Assembly: GCF_021606685.1 (NCBI RefSeq) | Contig: NZ_WKCB01000032.1 | Span: 1 to 57,683, forward strand | Reading direction: 5' to 3' | From: Pseudomonas syringae | GTDB lineage: Bacteria > Pseudomonadota > Gammaproteobacteria > Pseudomonadales > Pseudomonadaceae | DNA length: 57,683 bases | In this document: positions 43,870 through 53,878 of the stretch, piece after piece | Layout of the letters: the number at the start of each line of letters is the position of its first letter | How positions within the stretch are numbered: position 1 is the first letter of the stretch | The notes under the pieces: model-generated | Databases searched by the model: none | What the model was told of the DNA's origin: nothing | Seen by the model: the letters and a program-made list of their open reading frames with translations, nothing else | Position numbers and translations under genes: made by a program

Positions 43870-45669
43870 GTGAGTGATTTGAGTCATATCCGCAATTTCT
43901 CCATCATCGCCCACATTGACCATGGCAAGTCGACGCTGGCCGATCGATTCATCCAGATGTGCGGCGGCCTCGCCGAGCGCGAAATGGAAGCCCAGGTCCT
44001 GGACTCCATGGACCTTGAGCGTGAGCGCGGTATCACCATCAAGGCTCACAGCGTCACCCTGTACTACACCGCCAAAGACGGCATCAAGTACCAGCTGAAC
44101 TTCATTGACACCCCCGGCCACGTTGACTTCACCTACGAAGTCAGCCGCTCGCTGGCGGCCTGTGAAGGTGCCTTGCTGGTGGTCGATGCGGGCCAGGGCG
44201 TTGAAGCCCAATCCGTAGCCAACTGCTACACCGCGATCGAGCAGGGCCTTGAGGTCATGCCGGTACTGAACAAGATCGACCTGCCGCAGGCCGATCCAGA
44301 CCGCGTAAAAGAAGAAATCGAAAAAATCATCGGCATTGACGCCACCGACGCCGTCGAGTGCAGCGCCAAGACCGGCCTGGGCGTCGACGAAGTGCTCGAG
44401 CGCCTGGTGAAAACCATTCCTGCGCCTACCGGCAACTACGACGATCCGCTGCAAGCGTTGATCATCGACTCCTGGTTTGACAACTACCTGGGCGTTGTTT
44501 CCCTGGTACGCGTGCGCCACGGCCGTGTGAAGAAGGGCGACAAGATCCTGGTCAAGTCCACCGGCAAGATCCACCTAGTGGACAGCGTCGGTGTATTCAA
44601 CCCCAAGCACACCGCTACCACCGACCTCAAGGCCGGTGAAGTAGGCTTCATCATCGCCGGTATCAAGGACATTCACGGTGCGCCAGTGGGCGACACCCTG
44701 ACCTTGAGTTCCACCCCCGACGTAGATGTGCTGCCGGGCTTCAAACGCATCCAGCCGCAGGTTTATGCCGGTCTGTTCCCGGTCAGCTCCGACGATTTCG
44801 AAGACTTCCGCGAAGCGCTGCAGAAGCTGACCCTCAACGACTCGTCGTTGCAGTACACACCGGAAAGCTCCGACGCGCTGGGCTTCGGCTTCCGCTGCGG
44901 GTTCCTGGGCATGCTGCACATGGAGATCATCCAGGAGCGCCTGGAGCGCGAGTACGACCTGGACCTGATCACCACCGCGCCAACGGTTATTTTTGAGCTG
45001 GCGCTGAAAACCGGTGAAACAATTTACGTAGACAACCCGTCCAAGCTTCCAGACCTGTCCTCCATCGAAGACATGCGCGAGCCGATCGTGCGGGCCAATA
45101 TCCTGGTTCCGCAGGAGCACCTGGGCAACGTCATCACCCTGTGTATCGAAAAGCGTGGCGTCCAGCACGACATGCTGTTCCTCGGTACCCAGGTGCAAGT
45201 GACCTACGATTTGCCGATGAACGAAGTGGTCCTGGACTTCTTCGACCGTCTCAAATCCACCAGCCGCGGCTATGCTTCGCTGGATTACCATTTCGATCGT
45301 TACCAATCGGCTAATCTGGTGAAACTGGACGTGCTGATCAACGGCGACAAGGTCGATGCCCTGGCACTCATCGTGCACAAGGACAACGCGCACTACAAAG
45401 GTCGCCAGTTGACCGAGAAGATGAAAGAACTGATTCCGCGCCAGATGTTCGACGTCGCGATCCAGGCCGCCATTGGCGGGCAGATCATTGCGCGGACCTC
45501 CGTCAAGGCTCTCAGAAAGAACGTACTGGCCAAATGCTACGGTGGTGACGTAAGCCGTAAGCGCAAACTGCTTGAGAAGCAAAAGGCCGGTAAAAAACGC
45601 ATGAAGCAAGTGGGCAACGTGGAAATTCCACAAGAAGCCTTCCTTGCGGTGCTCAGGTTGGATAGTTAG
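43870..45669 (+). CDS. lepA: Elongation factor 4 (LepA)
   Basis: This 599-residue translational GTPase has the G1 motif A14-HIDHGKST22, the G2/G3 region ([11 protein letters not shown] and DTPGHVDF) and NKID. The LepA-specific C-terminal domain ends [37 protein letters not shown]. It acts on ribosomes during translation and assembly. The start is GTG. It is the first gene of lepA-lepB-rnc-era, five bases before lepB. Confidence 0.97.
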   Translation: MSDLSHIRNFSIIAHIDHGKSTLADRFIQMCGGLAEREMEAQVLDSMDLERERGITIKAHSVTLYYTAKDGIKYQLNFIDTPGHVDFTYEVSRSLAACEGALLVVDAGQGVEAQSVANCYTAIEQGLEVMPVLNKIDLPQADPDRVKEEIEKIIGIDATDAVECSAKTGLGVDEVLERLVKTIPAPTGNYDDPLQALIIDSWFDNYLGVVSLVRVRHGRVKKGDKILVKSTGKIHLVDSVGVFNPKHTATTDLKAGEVGFIIAGIKDIHGAPVGDTLTLSSTPDVDVLPGFKRIQPQVYAGLFPVSSDDFEDFREALQKLTLNDSSLQYTPESSDALGFGFRCGFLGMLHMEIIQERLEREYDLDLITTAPTVIFELALKTGETIYVDNPSKLPDLSSIEDMREPIVRANILVPQEHLGNVITLCIEKRGVQHDMLFLGTQVQVTYDLPMNEVVLDFFDRLKSTSRGYASLDYHFDRYQSANLVKLDVLINGDKVDALALIVHKDNAHYKGRQLTEKMKELIPRQMFDVAIQAAIGGQIIARTSVKALRKNVLAKCYGGDVSRKRKLLEKQKAGKKRMKQVGNVEIPQEAFLAVLRLDS

Positions 45670-45674
45670 GTCCT

Positions 45675-46529
45675 ATGTCGCTAAATTTCCCGCTGTTGCT
45701 GGTCATCGCCGTTGCCGTTTGTGGTCTCTTGGCGTTGCTCGATCTGGTGTTCTTCGCCCCGCGTCGGCGGGCTGCTATCGCGTCCTATCAGGGCAGCGTC
45801 AGCCAGCCCGATGGCGTGGTGATCGAGAAGCTGAACAAAGAACCTTTGCTGGTTGAGTACGGCAAGTCGTTCTTCCCGGTGTTGTTCATCGTGCTGGTGC
45901 TGCGTTCGTTCCTGGTGGAGCCGTTTCAGATCCCTTCGGGGTCGATGAAGCCGACCCTGGACGTGGGCGACTTCATCCTGGTGAACAAGTTTTCCTACGG
46001 GATCCGCCTGCCGGTGATCGACAAGAAAGTCATCGAGATCGGTGACCCGCAGCGTGGCGACGTGATGGTGTTCCGCTACCCGAGCGACCCGAACGTCAAC
46101 TACATCAAGCGTGTGGTTGGCCTGCCGGGCGACGTGATTCGCTACACCAGCGACAAGCGCCTGTTGATCAATGGTGAGTCGGTTGCCGAAAAACTGATCG
46201 GTTCCGAACCGAACAGCCTGGGCAGCGCCGAGCTGTATCTGGAAAAACTCGGTGCGGTAGAGCACGAAATCCGTAAGGAAATGAGTCGCTATCGCGCGAT
46301 GCCGGATGGCGAATGGAAAGTGCCGGCCGGGCACTATTTCATGATGGGCGACAACCGTGACAACTCCAATGACAGCCGCTACTGGGATGACCCCACTATT
46401 CCCAAGGAGCTGCTGGGCATGGTTCCCGACCAGAATATCGTCGGCAAGGCCTTTGCGGTTTGGATGAGCTGGCCGGAACCGAAACTCAGCCACCTGCCGA
46501 ACTTCTCGCGGGTCGGGCTGATCAAGTAA
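45675..46529 (+). CDS. lepB: Signal peptidase I
   Basis: This 284-residue inner-membrane protease has two N-terminal helices (about 5-27 and 66-82) and the catalytic Ser90 (QIPSGSMKPTL) and Lys145 (NYIKRVVGLPGD) dyad. It also has the downstream GHYFMMGDNRDNSNDSRYWD block. It cleaves signal peptides of exported proteins. The gene follows lepA by five bases. Confidence 0.96.
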   Translation: MSLNFPLLLVIAVAVCGLLALLDLVFFAPRRRAAIASYQGSVSQPDGVVIEKLNKEPLLVEYGKSFFPVLFIVLVLRSFLVEPFQIPSGSMKPTLDVGDFILVNKFSYGIRLPVIDKKVIEIGDPQRGDVMVFRYPSDPNVNYIKRVVGLPGDVIRYTSDKRLLINGESVAEKLIGSEPNSLGSAELYLEKLGAVEHEIRKEMSRYRAMPDGEWKVPAGHYFMMGDNRDNSNDSRYWDDPTIPKELLGMVPDQNIVGKAFAVWMSWPEPKLSHLPNFSRVGLIK

Positions 46530-46535
46530 TACAAG

Positions 46536-46557
46536 CGGCGCTGTTAACACAGCGCCG
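46536..46557 (+). terminator. Stem-loop between lepB and rnc
   Basis: CGGCGCTGT (46536-46544) and ACAGCGCCG (46549-46557) form a 9-bp stem with a TAAC loop, seven bases after the lepB stop. The T run after it is weak, so it may be an attenuator or an RNase III-processed leader hairpin of rnc rather than a full terminator. Confidence 0.55.
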
Positions 46558-46675
46558 AATGCTTTTCTGGGGCTTGGACATTTCCGGTCCCATGCAGCAC
46601 TTACCAGGATTTGAATTTGAACACTGCGTCAATCGTCGATGGCCGCCGGTGCCACCAACTAGATATGGATAAACC

Positions 46676-47365
46676 GTGACCGTTTCTCTAGCACGTCTCG
46701 AGCGCCAGCTCGGCTACACCTTCAAGGACCAGGAATTGATGGTCCTTGCCCTCACACACCGCAGTTTTGCCGGGCGTAATAACGAACGCCTGGAATTCCT
46801 CGGTGATGCCATCCTCAATTTCGTCGCCGGCGAAGCCCTGTTCGAGCGCTTCCCCCAAGCCCGTGAAGGCCAGCTGTCGCGCTTGCGCGCCCGCCTGGTA
46901 AAGGGCGAGACCCTGGCCGTGCTGGCCCGTGGTTTCGGCCTGGGCGAGTACCTGCGCCTGGGCTCTGGCGAGTTGAAGAGCGGCGGTTTTCGCCGTGAGT
47001 CGATCCTGGCCGACGCACTCGAAGCCTTGATCGGCGCGATCTACCTCGATGCAGGCATGGAAGCGGCCAAGGAGCGGGTCACCGCCTGGCTGACGTCCGA
47101 GATCGAAAGCCTCACGCTGGTCGACACCAACAAAGATCCCAAGACCCGCCTGCAGGAATTCCTGCAGTCGCGCGGGTGCGAACTGCCACGTTACGAAGTG
47201 GTGGATATCCAGGGTGAACCCCATTGCCGCGTGTTCTTCGTGGAATGTGAAATCACCTTACTGAATGAAAAAAGCCGAGGTCAGGGTGTGAGCCGTCGTA
47301 TTGCCGAACAGGTAGCGGCCGCTGCAGCACTGATTGCCCTGGGCGTGGAGAATGGCCATGACTGA
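46676..47365 (+). CDS. rnc: Ribonuclease III
   Basis: This 229-residue double-strand RNA endonuclease has the signature E40-F-L-G-D44 ([14 protein letters not shown]) and the second metal site [16 protein letters not shown] in the catalytic domain. A C-terminal dsRNA-binding domain (about 155-225) follows. It processes rRNA and some mRNAs. It starts with GTG; its end overlaps the era start by eight bases. Confidence 0.96.
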   Translation: MTVSLARLERQLGYTFKDQELMVLALTHRSFAGRNNERLEFLGDAILNFVAGEALFERFPQAREGQLSRLRARLVKGETLAVLARGFGLGEYLRLGSGELKSGGFRRESILADALEALIGAIYLDAGMEAAKERVTAWLTSEIESLTLVDTNKDPKTRLQEFLQSRGCELPRYEVVDIQGEPHCRVFFVECEITLLNEKSRGQGVSRRIAEQVAAAAALIALGVENGHD

Positions 47366-48260
47366 TTCAACCGCAACACGCTGTGGCTATGTTGCCATCG
47401 TCGGCCGCCCGAACGTGGGCAAGTCCACGCTGCTGAACCACATCCTCGGGCAGAAACTCGCGATCACTTCGCGCAAACCGCAGACCACCCGCCACAACAT
47501 GCTGGGCATCAAGACTGAAGGCAACGTGCAAGCGGTCTACGTCGACACCCCGGGCATGCACAAGGGTGGCGAGAAAGCGCTTAACCGTTACATGAACAAA
47601 ACCGCTTCGGCGGCGTTGAAAGACGTCGACGTGGTGATCTTCGTGGTCGACCGCACCAAGTGGACCGACGAAGACCAGATGGTTCTGGAACGCGTGCAAT
47701 ACGTGACCGGCCCGCTGATCGTCGCGTTGAACAAGACCGACCGTATCGAAGACAAAGCCGAGCTGATGCCGCACCTGACCTGGCTGCAGGAACAACTGCC
47801 GAACGCCCAGATCATGCCGATCTCGGCGCAGCACGGCCACAACCTCGAAGCCCTGGAACGCGTGATCGCTGGCTACCTGCCGGAGAACGAGCATTTCTTC
47901 CCGGAAGACCAGATCACCGACCGCAGCAGCCGTTTCCTCGCCGCCGAACTGGTGCGCGAGAAAATCATGCGCCAGATGGGCGCCGAGCTGCCGTACCAGA
48001 TCACCGTCGAAATCGAAGAGTTCAAGCAGCAGGGCAAGACCCTGCATATCCATGCGCTGATCCTCGTCGAGCGTGACGGCCAGAAAAAAATCATCATTGG
48101 CGACAAGGGCGAGCGCATCAAGCGTATCGGCACCGAAGCGCGCAAGGACATGGAATTGCTGTTTGATTCCAAGATCATGCTCAACCTGTGGGTGAAGGTG
48201 AAGGGTGGTTGGTCCGATGACGAGCGCGCGTTGCGTTCGTTGGGTTACGGCGACCTGTAA
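47358..48260 (+). CDS. era: GTPase Era
   Basis: This 300-residue ribosome-assembly GTPase has a P-loop at 16-23 (GRPNVGKS), DTPG (G3), NKTD (G4) and a C-terminal KH domain ([40 protein letters not shown]). It binds 16S rRNA near the 3' end. I prefer the ATG at 47358, seven bases after a GGAG site; an ATG at 47352 is possible. A REPIN separates it from recO. Confidence 0.95.
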   Translation: MTDSTATRCGYVAIVGRPNVGKSTLLNHILGQKLAITSRKPQTTRHNMLGIKTEGNVQAVYVDTPGMHKGGEKALNRYMNKTASAALKDVDVVIFVVDRTKWTDEDQMVLERVQYVTGPLIVALNKTDRIEDKAELMPHLTWLQEQLPNAQIMPISAQHGHNLEALERVIAGYLPENEHFFPEDQITDRSSRFLAAELVREKIMRQMGAELPYQITVEIEEFKQQGKTLHIHALILVERDGQKKIIIGDKGERIKRIGTEARKDMELLFDSKIMLNLWVKVKGGWSDDERALRSLGYGDL

Positions 48261-48280
48261 ACACGCCGCAGGGCAGAAAA

Positions 48281-48369
48281 TGTGGGAGGGGGCTTGCCCC
48301 CGATAGCGGTGGCTCAGTTAACCAATAAGTGACTGACATACTGCCATCGGGGGCAAGCCCCCTCCCACA
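48281..48369. repeat. REPIN 4, 89 bp, inside the rnc-era-recO-pdxJ series
   Basis: The element has intact ends (TGTGGGAGGGGGCTTGCCCC and its complement). It fills most of the 142-base gap between era and recO and ends 33 bases before the recO start, which shows it can be tolerated within an operon. Confidence 0.92.
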
Positions 48370-48402
48370 TTAGGTTTGTGTTGTTTTCAAGATAGAGAAC
48401 CC

Positions 48403-49092
48403 ATGTCCCAATCCCAACCCCCCAGCCAACTCGCCTACGTCCTGCACAGCCGCGCCTACCGCGAGACCAGCGCCCTGGTGGATTTCCTCACGCCTCAGGG
48501 CCGCCTGCGCGCGGTGTTGCGCAGCGCCCGGGGCAAGGCGGGGACATTGGCGCGGCCATTCGTGGCCCTGGACGTGGAGTTTCGTGGCAAAGGCGAGCTG
48601 AAGAACGTCGGCCGCCTGGAAAGCGTCGGGACCTCCGCCTGGCTCAATGGCGAGGCGCTGTTCAGTGGCCTCTACCTGAATGAATTGCTGATCCGCCTGT
48701 TGCCCGCCGAAGACCCGCACCCGGCGGTCTTCGATCACTACGCCGCCACGCTCATCGCGCTGGCTGAAGGGCGCCCCCTGGAACCCCTGCTGCGCGCCTT
48801 CGAATGGCGCCTGCTGGATGACCTGGGCTACGGCTTTGAACTGAGTAACGACCTGAACGGCGACCCGGTGGCCGCCGATGGCATGTACCGTTTGCAAGTC
48901 GACGCTGGCCTGGAGCGCGTGTACCTGCTGCAACCGGGCCTGTTCCAGGGCACTGAGCTGCTGGCGATGAGTGAAGCGGATTGGACCGCCCCCGGCGCGT
49001 TGTCTGCCGCCAAGCGTCTGATGCGCCAGGCACTGGCCGTGCACCTGGGCGGAAGGCCGCTGGTCAGTCGCGAGTTGTTTCGAAAGCCCTGA
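48403..49092 (+). CDS. recO: DNA repair protein RecO
   Basis: This 229-residue protein has an N-terminal OB-fold ([37 protein letters not shown]) and a helical RecO C-terminal domain. It helps load RecA on single-strand DNA with RecF and RecR. The ATG at 48403 is preferred to an upstream start at 48376, which would lie close to the REPIN. It is followed by pdxJ after 51 bases. Confidence 0.93.
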   Translation: MSQSQPPSQLAYVLHSRAYRETSALVDFLTPQGRLRAVLRSARGKAGTLARPFVALDVEFRGKGELKNVGRLESVGTSAWLNGEALFSGLYLNELLIRLLPAEDPHPAVFDHYAATLIALAEGRPLEPLLRAFEWRLLDDLGYGFELSNDLNGDPVAADGMYRLQVDAGLERVYLLQPGLFQGTELLAMSEADWTAPGALSAAKRLMRQALAVHLGGRPLVSRELFRKP

Positions 49093-49143
49093 CATCCCCG
49101 TGTATGCTGTGCACCGATTCTTTCCCTTTTCAGGAGCGCTTTC

Positions 49144-49887
49144 GTGACCACCAGCAATCGCATTCTTCTTGGCGTCAATATCGACCACGTAGCCACCCTG
49201 CGCCAGGCCCGGGGCACCCGTTACCCTGACCCGGTCAAGGCCGCGCTGGACGCCGAAGAAGCGGGCGCCGACGGCATCACCGTGCACCTGCGCGAAGACC
49301 GCCGCCACATCCAGGAGCGCGACGTACTGCTGCTCAAGGACGTGCTGCAAACCCGCATGAACTTCGAGATGGGCGTTACCGAAGAAATGATGGCCTTCGC
49401 CGAGCGCATCCGCCCGGCGCACATCTGCCTGGTCCCGGAAACCCGCCAGGAACTGACCACCGAAGGTGGCCTCGATGTCGCCGGCCAGGAAGCGCGGATC
49501 AAGGCTGCCGTGGAGCGTCTGTCGAAAATCGGCAGTGAAGTCTCACTGTTCATCGATGCCGACGAGCGCCAGATCGAAGCCTCGCGCCGGGTCGGCGCGC
49601 CGGCCATCGAACTGCACACCGGGCGTTATGCCGATGCCACCACGCCGACCGACGTGGCTGACGAACTGCAGCGCATTATCGACGGCGTGAAGTGCGGCTT
49701 GAACGAAGGGCTGATCGTCAACGCCGGCCATGGTCTGCACTACCACAACGTCGAAGCCGTAGCCGCGATCAAGGGCATCAACGAGCTGAACATCGGCCAT
49801 GCACTGGTGGCGCATGCACTGTTCGTCGGTTTCAAAGGCGCCGTGGCCGAAATGAAGGCCCTGATCCTGACTGCCGCCAAGCATTAA
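49144..49887 (+). CDS. pdxJ: Pyridoxine 5'-phosphate synthase
   Basis: This 247-residue TIM-barrel enzyme condenses 3-amino-1-hydroxyacetone phosphate with deoxyxylulose 5-phosphate in vitamin B6 synthesis. The signatures are [50 protein letters not shown] and [14 protein letters not shown]. It starts with GTG after an AGGAG site. recO-pdxJ adjacency is standard in Gammaproteobacteria. Confidence 0.97.
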   Translation: MTTSNRILLGVNIDHVATLRQARGTRYPDPVKAALDAEEAGADGITVHLREDRRHIQERDVLLLKDVLQTRMNFEMGVTEEMMAFAERIRPAHICLVPETRQELTTEGGLDVAGQEARIKAAVERLSKIGSEVSLFIDADERQIEASRRVGAPAIELHTGRYADATTPTDVADELQRIIDGVKCGLNEGLIVNAGHGLHYHNVEAVAAIKGINELNIGHALVAHALFVGFKGAVAEMKALILTAAKH

Positions 49888-49906
49888 GAAAACAACGGAA
49901 ATCCAA

Positions 49907-49995
49907 TGTGGGAGGGGGCTTGCCCCCGATAGCGGTGCATCAGCCATAGATGTGGTGACTGACACACTGCCATCGGGGGCAAGCCCCCTCCCACA
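49907..49995. repeat. REPIN 5, 89 bp
   Basis: The element has standard ends and lies 20 bases after the pdxJ stop. With REPIN 6 it brackets the multicopper oxidase and tadA pair. Confidence 0.92.
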
Positions 49996-50062
49996 TTTTG
50001 ACCTCAGTGAATTCAGCCATGCGGCAATGCGAAGCCTTACTGTTTAGCCGATGCAGGTGTAT

Positions 50063-50102
50063 CGTATCTGCCCTTTGCGGGCCTTGGCCTGCGGCAGATA
50101 CG
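50063..50102 (+). promoter_or_regulatory. Stem-loop next to the start of the multicopper oxidase gene
   Basis: CGTATCTGCC (50063-50072) pairs perfectly with GGCAGATACG (50093-50102), with further GGCC pairing inside. The structure ends only ten bases before the GTG start and runs into the ribosome site (GAGG at 50104-50107). It could modulate translation or mark a regulator site. Confidence 0.5.
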
Positions 50103-50112
50103 TGAGGTTGTT

Positions 50113-51489
50113 GTGTCCCGATCCTTTTCCCGTCGACAAATCCTGGGTGGTCTTGCAGGCCTGGCTGTAGTGGGTGTCGGTGCCGGTGGCGCCTACCGCT
50201 ACTGGCTGGGGAAAGTCGCCGAGGCCGAAGCGGGGCACGATTACGAACTGATCGCCGCGCCGCTCGACGTTGAACTGGTGCCGGGCCACAAAACCGAGGC
50301 GTGGGCGTTCGGCCCTTCGGCGCCGGGCACCGAATTGCGCGTGCGCCAGGGCGAGTGGCTGCGGGTGCGTTTTATCAACCACCTGCCTGTCGCCACCACC
50401 ATCCACTGGCATGGCATTCGTCTGCCGCTGGAAATGGACGGCGTGCCCTACGTCTCGCAATTGCCGGTGCTGCCCGGCGAATACTTCGATTACAAGTTCC
50501 GCGTGCCCGACGCCGGCAGCTACTGGTATCACCCCCATGTGAACAGCAGCGAAGAACTCGGCCGTGGCCTGGTCGGCCCGCTGATCATCGAAGAGCGCGA
50601 GCCCACCGGTTTCAAACACGAACGCACCTTGAGCCTTAAAAGCTGGCACGTGGACGAAGAGGGCGCCTTTGTCGCCTTCAGTATCCCGCGTGAGGCCGCG
50701 CGTGGCGGCACGGCCGGGCGCCTGTCGACGATCAATGGTGTGTCTCAGGCGGTGATCGATCTGCCGGCCGGGCAGATCACCCGCGTGCGTCTGCTCAACC
50801 TCGATAACACCCTGACCTACCGCCTCAACATCCCTGACGTCGAGGCGCAGATCTATGCGCTGGACGGCAACCCCATCGAACCGCGCCCACTGGGCAAGGA
50901 ATATTGGCTGGGCCCGGGCATGCGCATCTGCCTGGCGATCAAGGCCCCACCGGCCGGTGAAGAACTCTCGATCCGTAATGGCCCGGTGCGCCTGGGCACC
51001 TTCCGTTCAGTCGCCAATACCGACGCGCCGACCGAATGGCCACCGGCGCTGCCGGCCAACCCGATTGCCGAGCCGGACCTGGCCAATGCCGAGAAACTCA
51101 ACTTCAATTTCGAATGGGTGGGCAGCGTGTCGGTGGATGACGGCAAGCCGCCGAGCCTCTGGCAGATCAACGGCAAGGCCTGGGACATCACCGACAAGAC
51201 CTGTGCCGACCGCCCGATAGCCAAGCTGGAGAAGGGCAAGAGCTACATTTTTGAATTGAAGAACATGACCCAGTACCAGCACCCGATCCACCTGCATGGC
51301 ATGAGCTTCAAGGTGATCGCGTCGAACCGCCACAAGGTGATCCCATATTTCACCGACACCTACCTGCTGGGCAAGAACGAACGCGCCCGCGTGGCGTTGG
51401 TGGCGGATAACCCGGGGGTGTGGATGTTCCACTGCCACGTGATCGACCATATGGAAACCGGCCTGATGGCCGCCATCGAGGTGGCGTGA
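50113..51489 (+). CDS. Periplasmic multicopper oxidase with Tat signal
   Basis: This 458-residue protein has a twin-arginine signal (SRSFSRRQILGGLAGLAVVGVGAGGA) and three cupredoxin domains. The copper motifs are complete: HWHG (IHWHGIRL), YHPHVNS, HPIHLHGMSF and HCHVIDHMETGL, the last two giving the type 1 copper ligands. It is a laccase-like oxidase of the CueO/SufI type, exported folded. The substrate (copper, manganese, or phenolics) is not known. It starts with GTG. The stop overlaps the tadA start (TGATG). Confidence 0.9.
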   Translation: MSRSFSRRQILGGLAGLAVVGVGAGGAYRYWLGKVAEAEAGHDYELIAAPLDVELVPGHKTEAWAFGPSAPGTELRVRQGEWLRVRFINHLPVATTIHWHGIRLPLEMDGVPYVSQLPVLPGEYFDYKFRVPDAGSYWYHPHVNSSEELGRGLVGPLIIEEREPTGFKHERTLSLKSWHVDEEGAFVAFSIPREAARGGTAGRLSTINGVSQAVIDLPAGQITRVRLLNLDNTLTYRLNIPDVEAQIYALDGNPIEPRPLGKEYWLGPGMRICLAIKAPPAGEELSIRNGPVRLGTFRSVANTDAPTEWPPALPANPIAEPDLANAEKLNFNFEWVGSVSVDDGKPPSLWQINGKAWDITDKTCADRPIAKLEKGKSYIFELKNMTQYQHPIHLHGMSFKVIASNRHKVIPYFTDTYLLGKNERARVALVADNPGVWMFHCHVIDHMETGLMAAIEVA

Positions 51490-51986
51490 TGCGTCAGATC
51501 CGCCCCGCGGCGATTATCGACCGCAGCCGTGACCAGCACTTCATGCGCGAAGCCCTGGCCCTCGCCGCCGAGGGCGCGGCACTCGGCGAAGTGCCGGTGG
51601 GCGCGGTGCTGGTGCAAAACGGTGAAATCATCGGCCGCGGCTTCAACTGCCCCATCAGCGGCAACGACCCCAGCGCGCATGCCGAAATGGTCGCCATCCG
51701 CGCCGCCGCGCAAGCCATCAGCAACTACCGCCTGGTCGGCAGCACCCTGTACGTGACCCTGGAACCGTGCAGCATGTGCGCCGGCCTGATCGTGCACTCA
51801 CGGGTGGCGCGGGTGGTGTATGGCGCGCTGGAACCCAAGGCCGGAATTGTGCAGAGCCAGGGGCAGTTTTTTACCCAAGGGTTTCTGAATCATCGGGTGT
51901 TGTTTGAGGGTGGGGTGTTGGCGGAGGAGTGTGGGGCTGTTCTGAGTGCGTTCTTCAAGGCGCGTCGGGCCAAGCCTACACTTTAA
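51489..51986 (+). CDS. tadA: tRNA adenosine(34) deaminase TadA
   Basis: This 165-residue deaminase converts A34 to inosine in tRNA-Arg(ACG). The zinc site is intact: H64-A-E66 (DPSAHAEMVAI) and P-C94-S-M-C97 (LEPCSMCAGL). It is translationally coupled to the multicopper oxidase gene, a pairing also recalled from other pseudomonads (PAO1). I chose the ATG at 51489; earlier in-frame codons lie inside the oxidase gene. Confidence 0.95.
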   Translation: MRQIRPAAIIDRSRDQHFMREALALAAEGAALGEVPVGAVLVQNGEIIGRGFNCPISGNDPSAHAEMVAIRAAAQAISNYRLVGSTLYVTLEPCSMCAGLIVHSRVARVVYGALEPKAGIVQSQGQFFTQGFLNHRVLFEGGVLAEECGAVLSAFFKARRAKPTL

Positions 51987-52010
51987 GGAACACTGAGTTA
52001 AGGAACACTG
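51983..52010 (+). repeat. 13-base direct repeat at the tadA stop
   Basis: TTAAGGAACACTG occurs twice with a 15-base period (51983-51995 and 51998-52010). The first copy includes the tadA stop codon. The second runs into the left flank of REPIN 6. Confidence 0.7.
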
Positions 52011-52120
52011 GAGATCAAATGTGGGAGGGGGCTTGCTCCCGATAGCAGAGTGTCAGTCAGCCTATCTATAGCTGACCCACCGCCATCGGGAGTAAGCCCC
52101 CTCCCACACCTTTGATCTCC
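52010..52120. repeat. REPIN 6 (52020-52108) flanked by a 10-bp inverted repeat
   Basis: The REPIN ends are TGTGGGAGGGGGCTTGCTCCC and GGGAGTAAGCCCCCTCCCACA. GGAGATCAAA before it pairs perfectly with TTTGATCTCC after it (52111-52120), so the total stem continues beyond the REPIN. The convergent neighbours tadA and cmoB make a bidirectional terminator role likely. Confidence 0.88.
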
Positions 52121-52145
52121 ATTTATTCAAGGGGATCAGGGGTTA

Positions 52146-53102
52146 CTACTTCCTGGCAATAATCACCGCCCGCATCGGCGCCGGCAGCCCTTCAATGGTT
52201 TTGCTGTGATCGTCCGGATCAAGAAAGTCACTCAGCGACTGGTACTTCATCCACTCCGTCCCGCGCTGCTCCTCGACCGTGGTCACGCTCACATCCACGC
52301 AACGCACATCGCTGAACCCCGCGCGGCGCAGCCATAGCATCAGTGCCGGCACCGACGGCAGGAACCACACGTTGCGCATCTGCGCATAGCGGTCTTCCGG
52401 CACTAGTACTTGCTGCTGGTCGCCTTCCACCACCAACGTTTCCAGGACCAGCTCGCCGCCTTTGACCAGCGTGTCTTTCAGCGCCAGCAGGTGCTCGATG
52501 GGTGAGCGGCGGTGGTAGAACACGCCCATGGAAAATACCGTGTCGAAACCTTCCAGGTTGGGTGGCAGGTCTTCGAAGGGGAAGGGCAAGTGCCAGGCTT
52601 TCGGCTCTGACAGGTAACGCTGCACCGCCTGGAACTGGCAGAAGAACAGCCAGTTCGGGTCCACGCCAATCACGCTGTGGGCCCCGGCGCCGAGCATGCG
52701 CCACATGTAATAGCCGTTGCCGCAACCGACATCAAGGATACGTTTGCCCTCGAGGTTCAGGTGCGGCGCCACCCGTGACCACTTCCAGTCCGAGCGCCAT
52801 TCGGTGTCCACGTGCACGCCGAACAGGTTGAACGGGCCCTTGCGCCACGGGCTCAGGCCCATCAGCGCGGTGTGCATTTGCGCGCGCGTGGCGTCGTCGC
52901 AATCGGTGTCGAGGGTCAAGCCATTGAGCAAATCGACTTCGCTGGGCTGGATCTTTGGCAGCGCATCCAGCGCGCTCTGCCAACGCTCCAGGTCGCCATG
53001 ACCCTTTTCCATCTTGCTGTCGAGTTGCGCTTGCAGGCCCTGGGCCCACACGGCCAGGGGGGTGCCGACCAAGTGGCGGGCGAGGGGGGACAAATCAATC
53101 AT
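52146..53102 (-). CDS. cmoB: tRNA U34 carboxymethyltransferase CmoB
   Basis: This 318-residue enzyme transfers the carboxymethyl group of carboxy-SAM to ho5U34 of tRNAs, giving cmo5U. The SAM-type fold has [32 protein letters not shown], and the region [25 protein letters not shown] is characteristic of CmoB. The start overlaps the cmoA stop by four bases (ATGA). Confidence 0.94.
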   Translation of the reverse strand: MIDLSPLARHLVGTPLAVWAQGLQAQLDSKMEKGHGDLERWQSALDALPKIQPSEVDLLNGLTLDTDCDDATRAQMHTALMGLSPWRKGPFNLFGVHVDTEWRSDWKWSRVAPHLNLEGKRILDVGCGNGYYMWRMLGAGAHSVIGVDPNWLFFCQFQAVQRYLSEPKAWHLPFPFEDLPPNLEGFDTVFSMGVFYHRRSPIEHLLALKDTLVKGGELVLETLVVEGDQQQVLVPEDRYAQMRNVWFLPSVPALMLWLRRAGFSDVRCVDVSVTTVEEQRGTEWMKYQSLSDFLDPDDHSKTIEGLPAPMRAVIIARK

Positions 53103-53842
53103 GGCAAGGCAATCAACGAGGCAAAGTTAAGACACTGGAACCACGGCACGACTTTCGAGAACCCGGCCGCCAGCAGGCGTTCGCGGTGTTCTTCGAGGCT
53201 GTCGGGCTTCATGACGTTTTCGATGGCGCTGCGCTTCTGGGCGATTTCCAGTTCGCTGTAGCCGTTGGCGCGTTTGAACGCGATGTGCAGGTCGGTGAGC
53301 AGCGCATGTTCTTCAAGGTCATTGAAGCGCAGCTTTTCCGAAAGAATCAACGCGCCGCCCGGCAGCAGCGCCTGGCGAATGCGCCCGAGCAACGCCAGGC
53401 GCTCCTCGGGGGCGATGAATTGCAGGGTGAAATTCAGCGCCACCACCGAGGCCGGCTGGAACTGCAGCGCGAGGATATCGCCCTCGATCACGTCGACCGG
53501 CAGCAGCTCCTGGAACATCGAGTCCTGGCCATTGAGGTATTCACGGCAGCGCTCGACCATCGCCGCCGAGTTATCCACCGCGATCACCCGGCAGCCGTCG
53601 GTGCGCACATGGCGACGCAGGGCCTGGGTCACCGCACCCAGGGATGAGCCCAGGTCGTAGAGCACGCTATGGGGTTGGGCGAATTGCGCCGCGAGCACGC
53701 CGAGGTTTTCGACGATGGTCGGGTAGCCCGGCACCGAGCGCTTGATCATGTCCGGGAACACCCGCACCACGTCCTCGTTAAAGGCGAAGTCCGGCACCTG
53801 GGGCAGGGGCTGGGCGAATAGGCGATCGGGTTCTTTGCTCAC
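53099..53842 (-). CDS. cmoA: Carboxy-SAM synthase CmoA
   Basis: This 247-residue enzyme makes carboxy-S-adenosyl-methionine from SAM and prephenate. The motifs are [50 protein letters not shown] and [36 protein letters not shown]. It supplies the substrate for CmoB, encoded directly downstream with overlap. Confidence 0.95.
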   Translation of the reverse strand: MSKEPDRLFAQPLPQVPDFAFNEDVVRVFPDMIKRSVPGYPTIVENLGVLAAQFAQPHSVLYDLGSSLGAVTQALRRHVRTDGCRVIAVDNSAAMVERCREYLNGQDSMFQELLPVDVIEGDILALQFQPASVVALNFTLQFIAPEERLALLGRIRQALLPGGALILSEKLRFNDLEEHALLTDLHIAFKRANGYSELEIAQKRSAIENVMKPDSLEEHRERLLAAGFSKVVPWFQCLNFASLIALP

Positions 53843-53878
53843 GGCTGTTCCGGCGACGAAGGGGGAAAGGCCGGCATT

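Noticed and set aside
46530..46675. Loss of the DUF4845 gene found between lepB and rnc in P. aeruginosa
   Set aside because: As I recall P. putida also lacks it there, so absence is not unusual. The gap shows no remnant.
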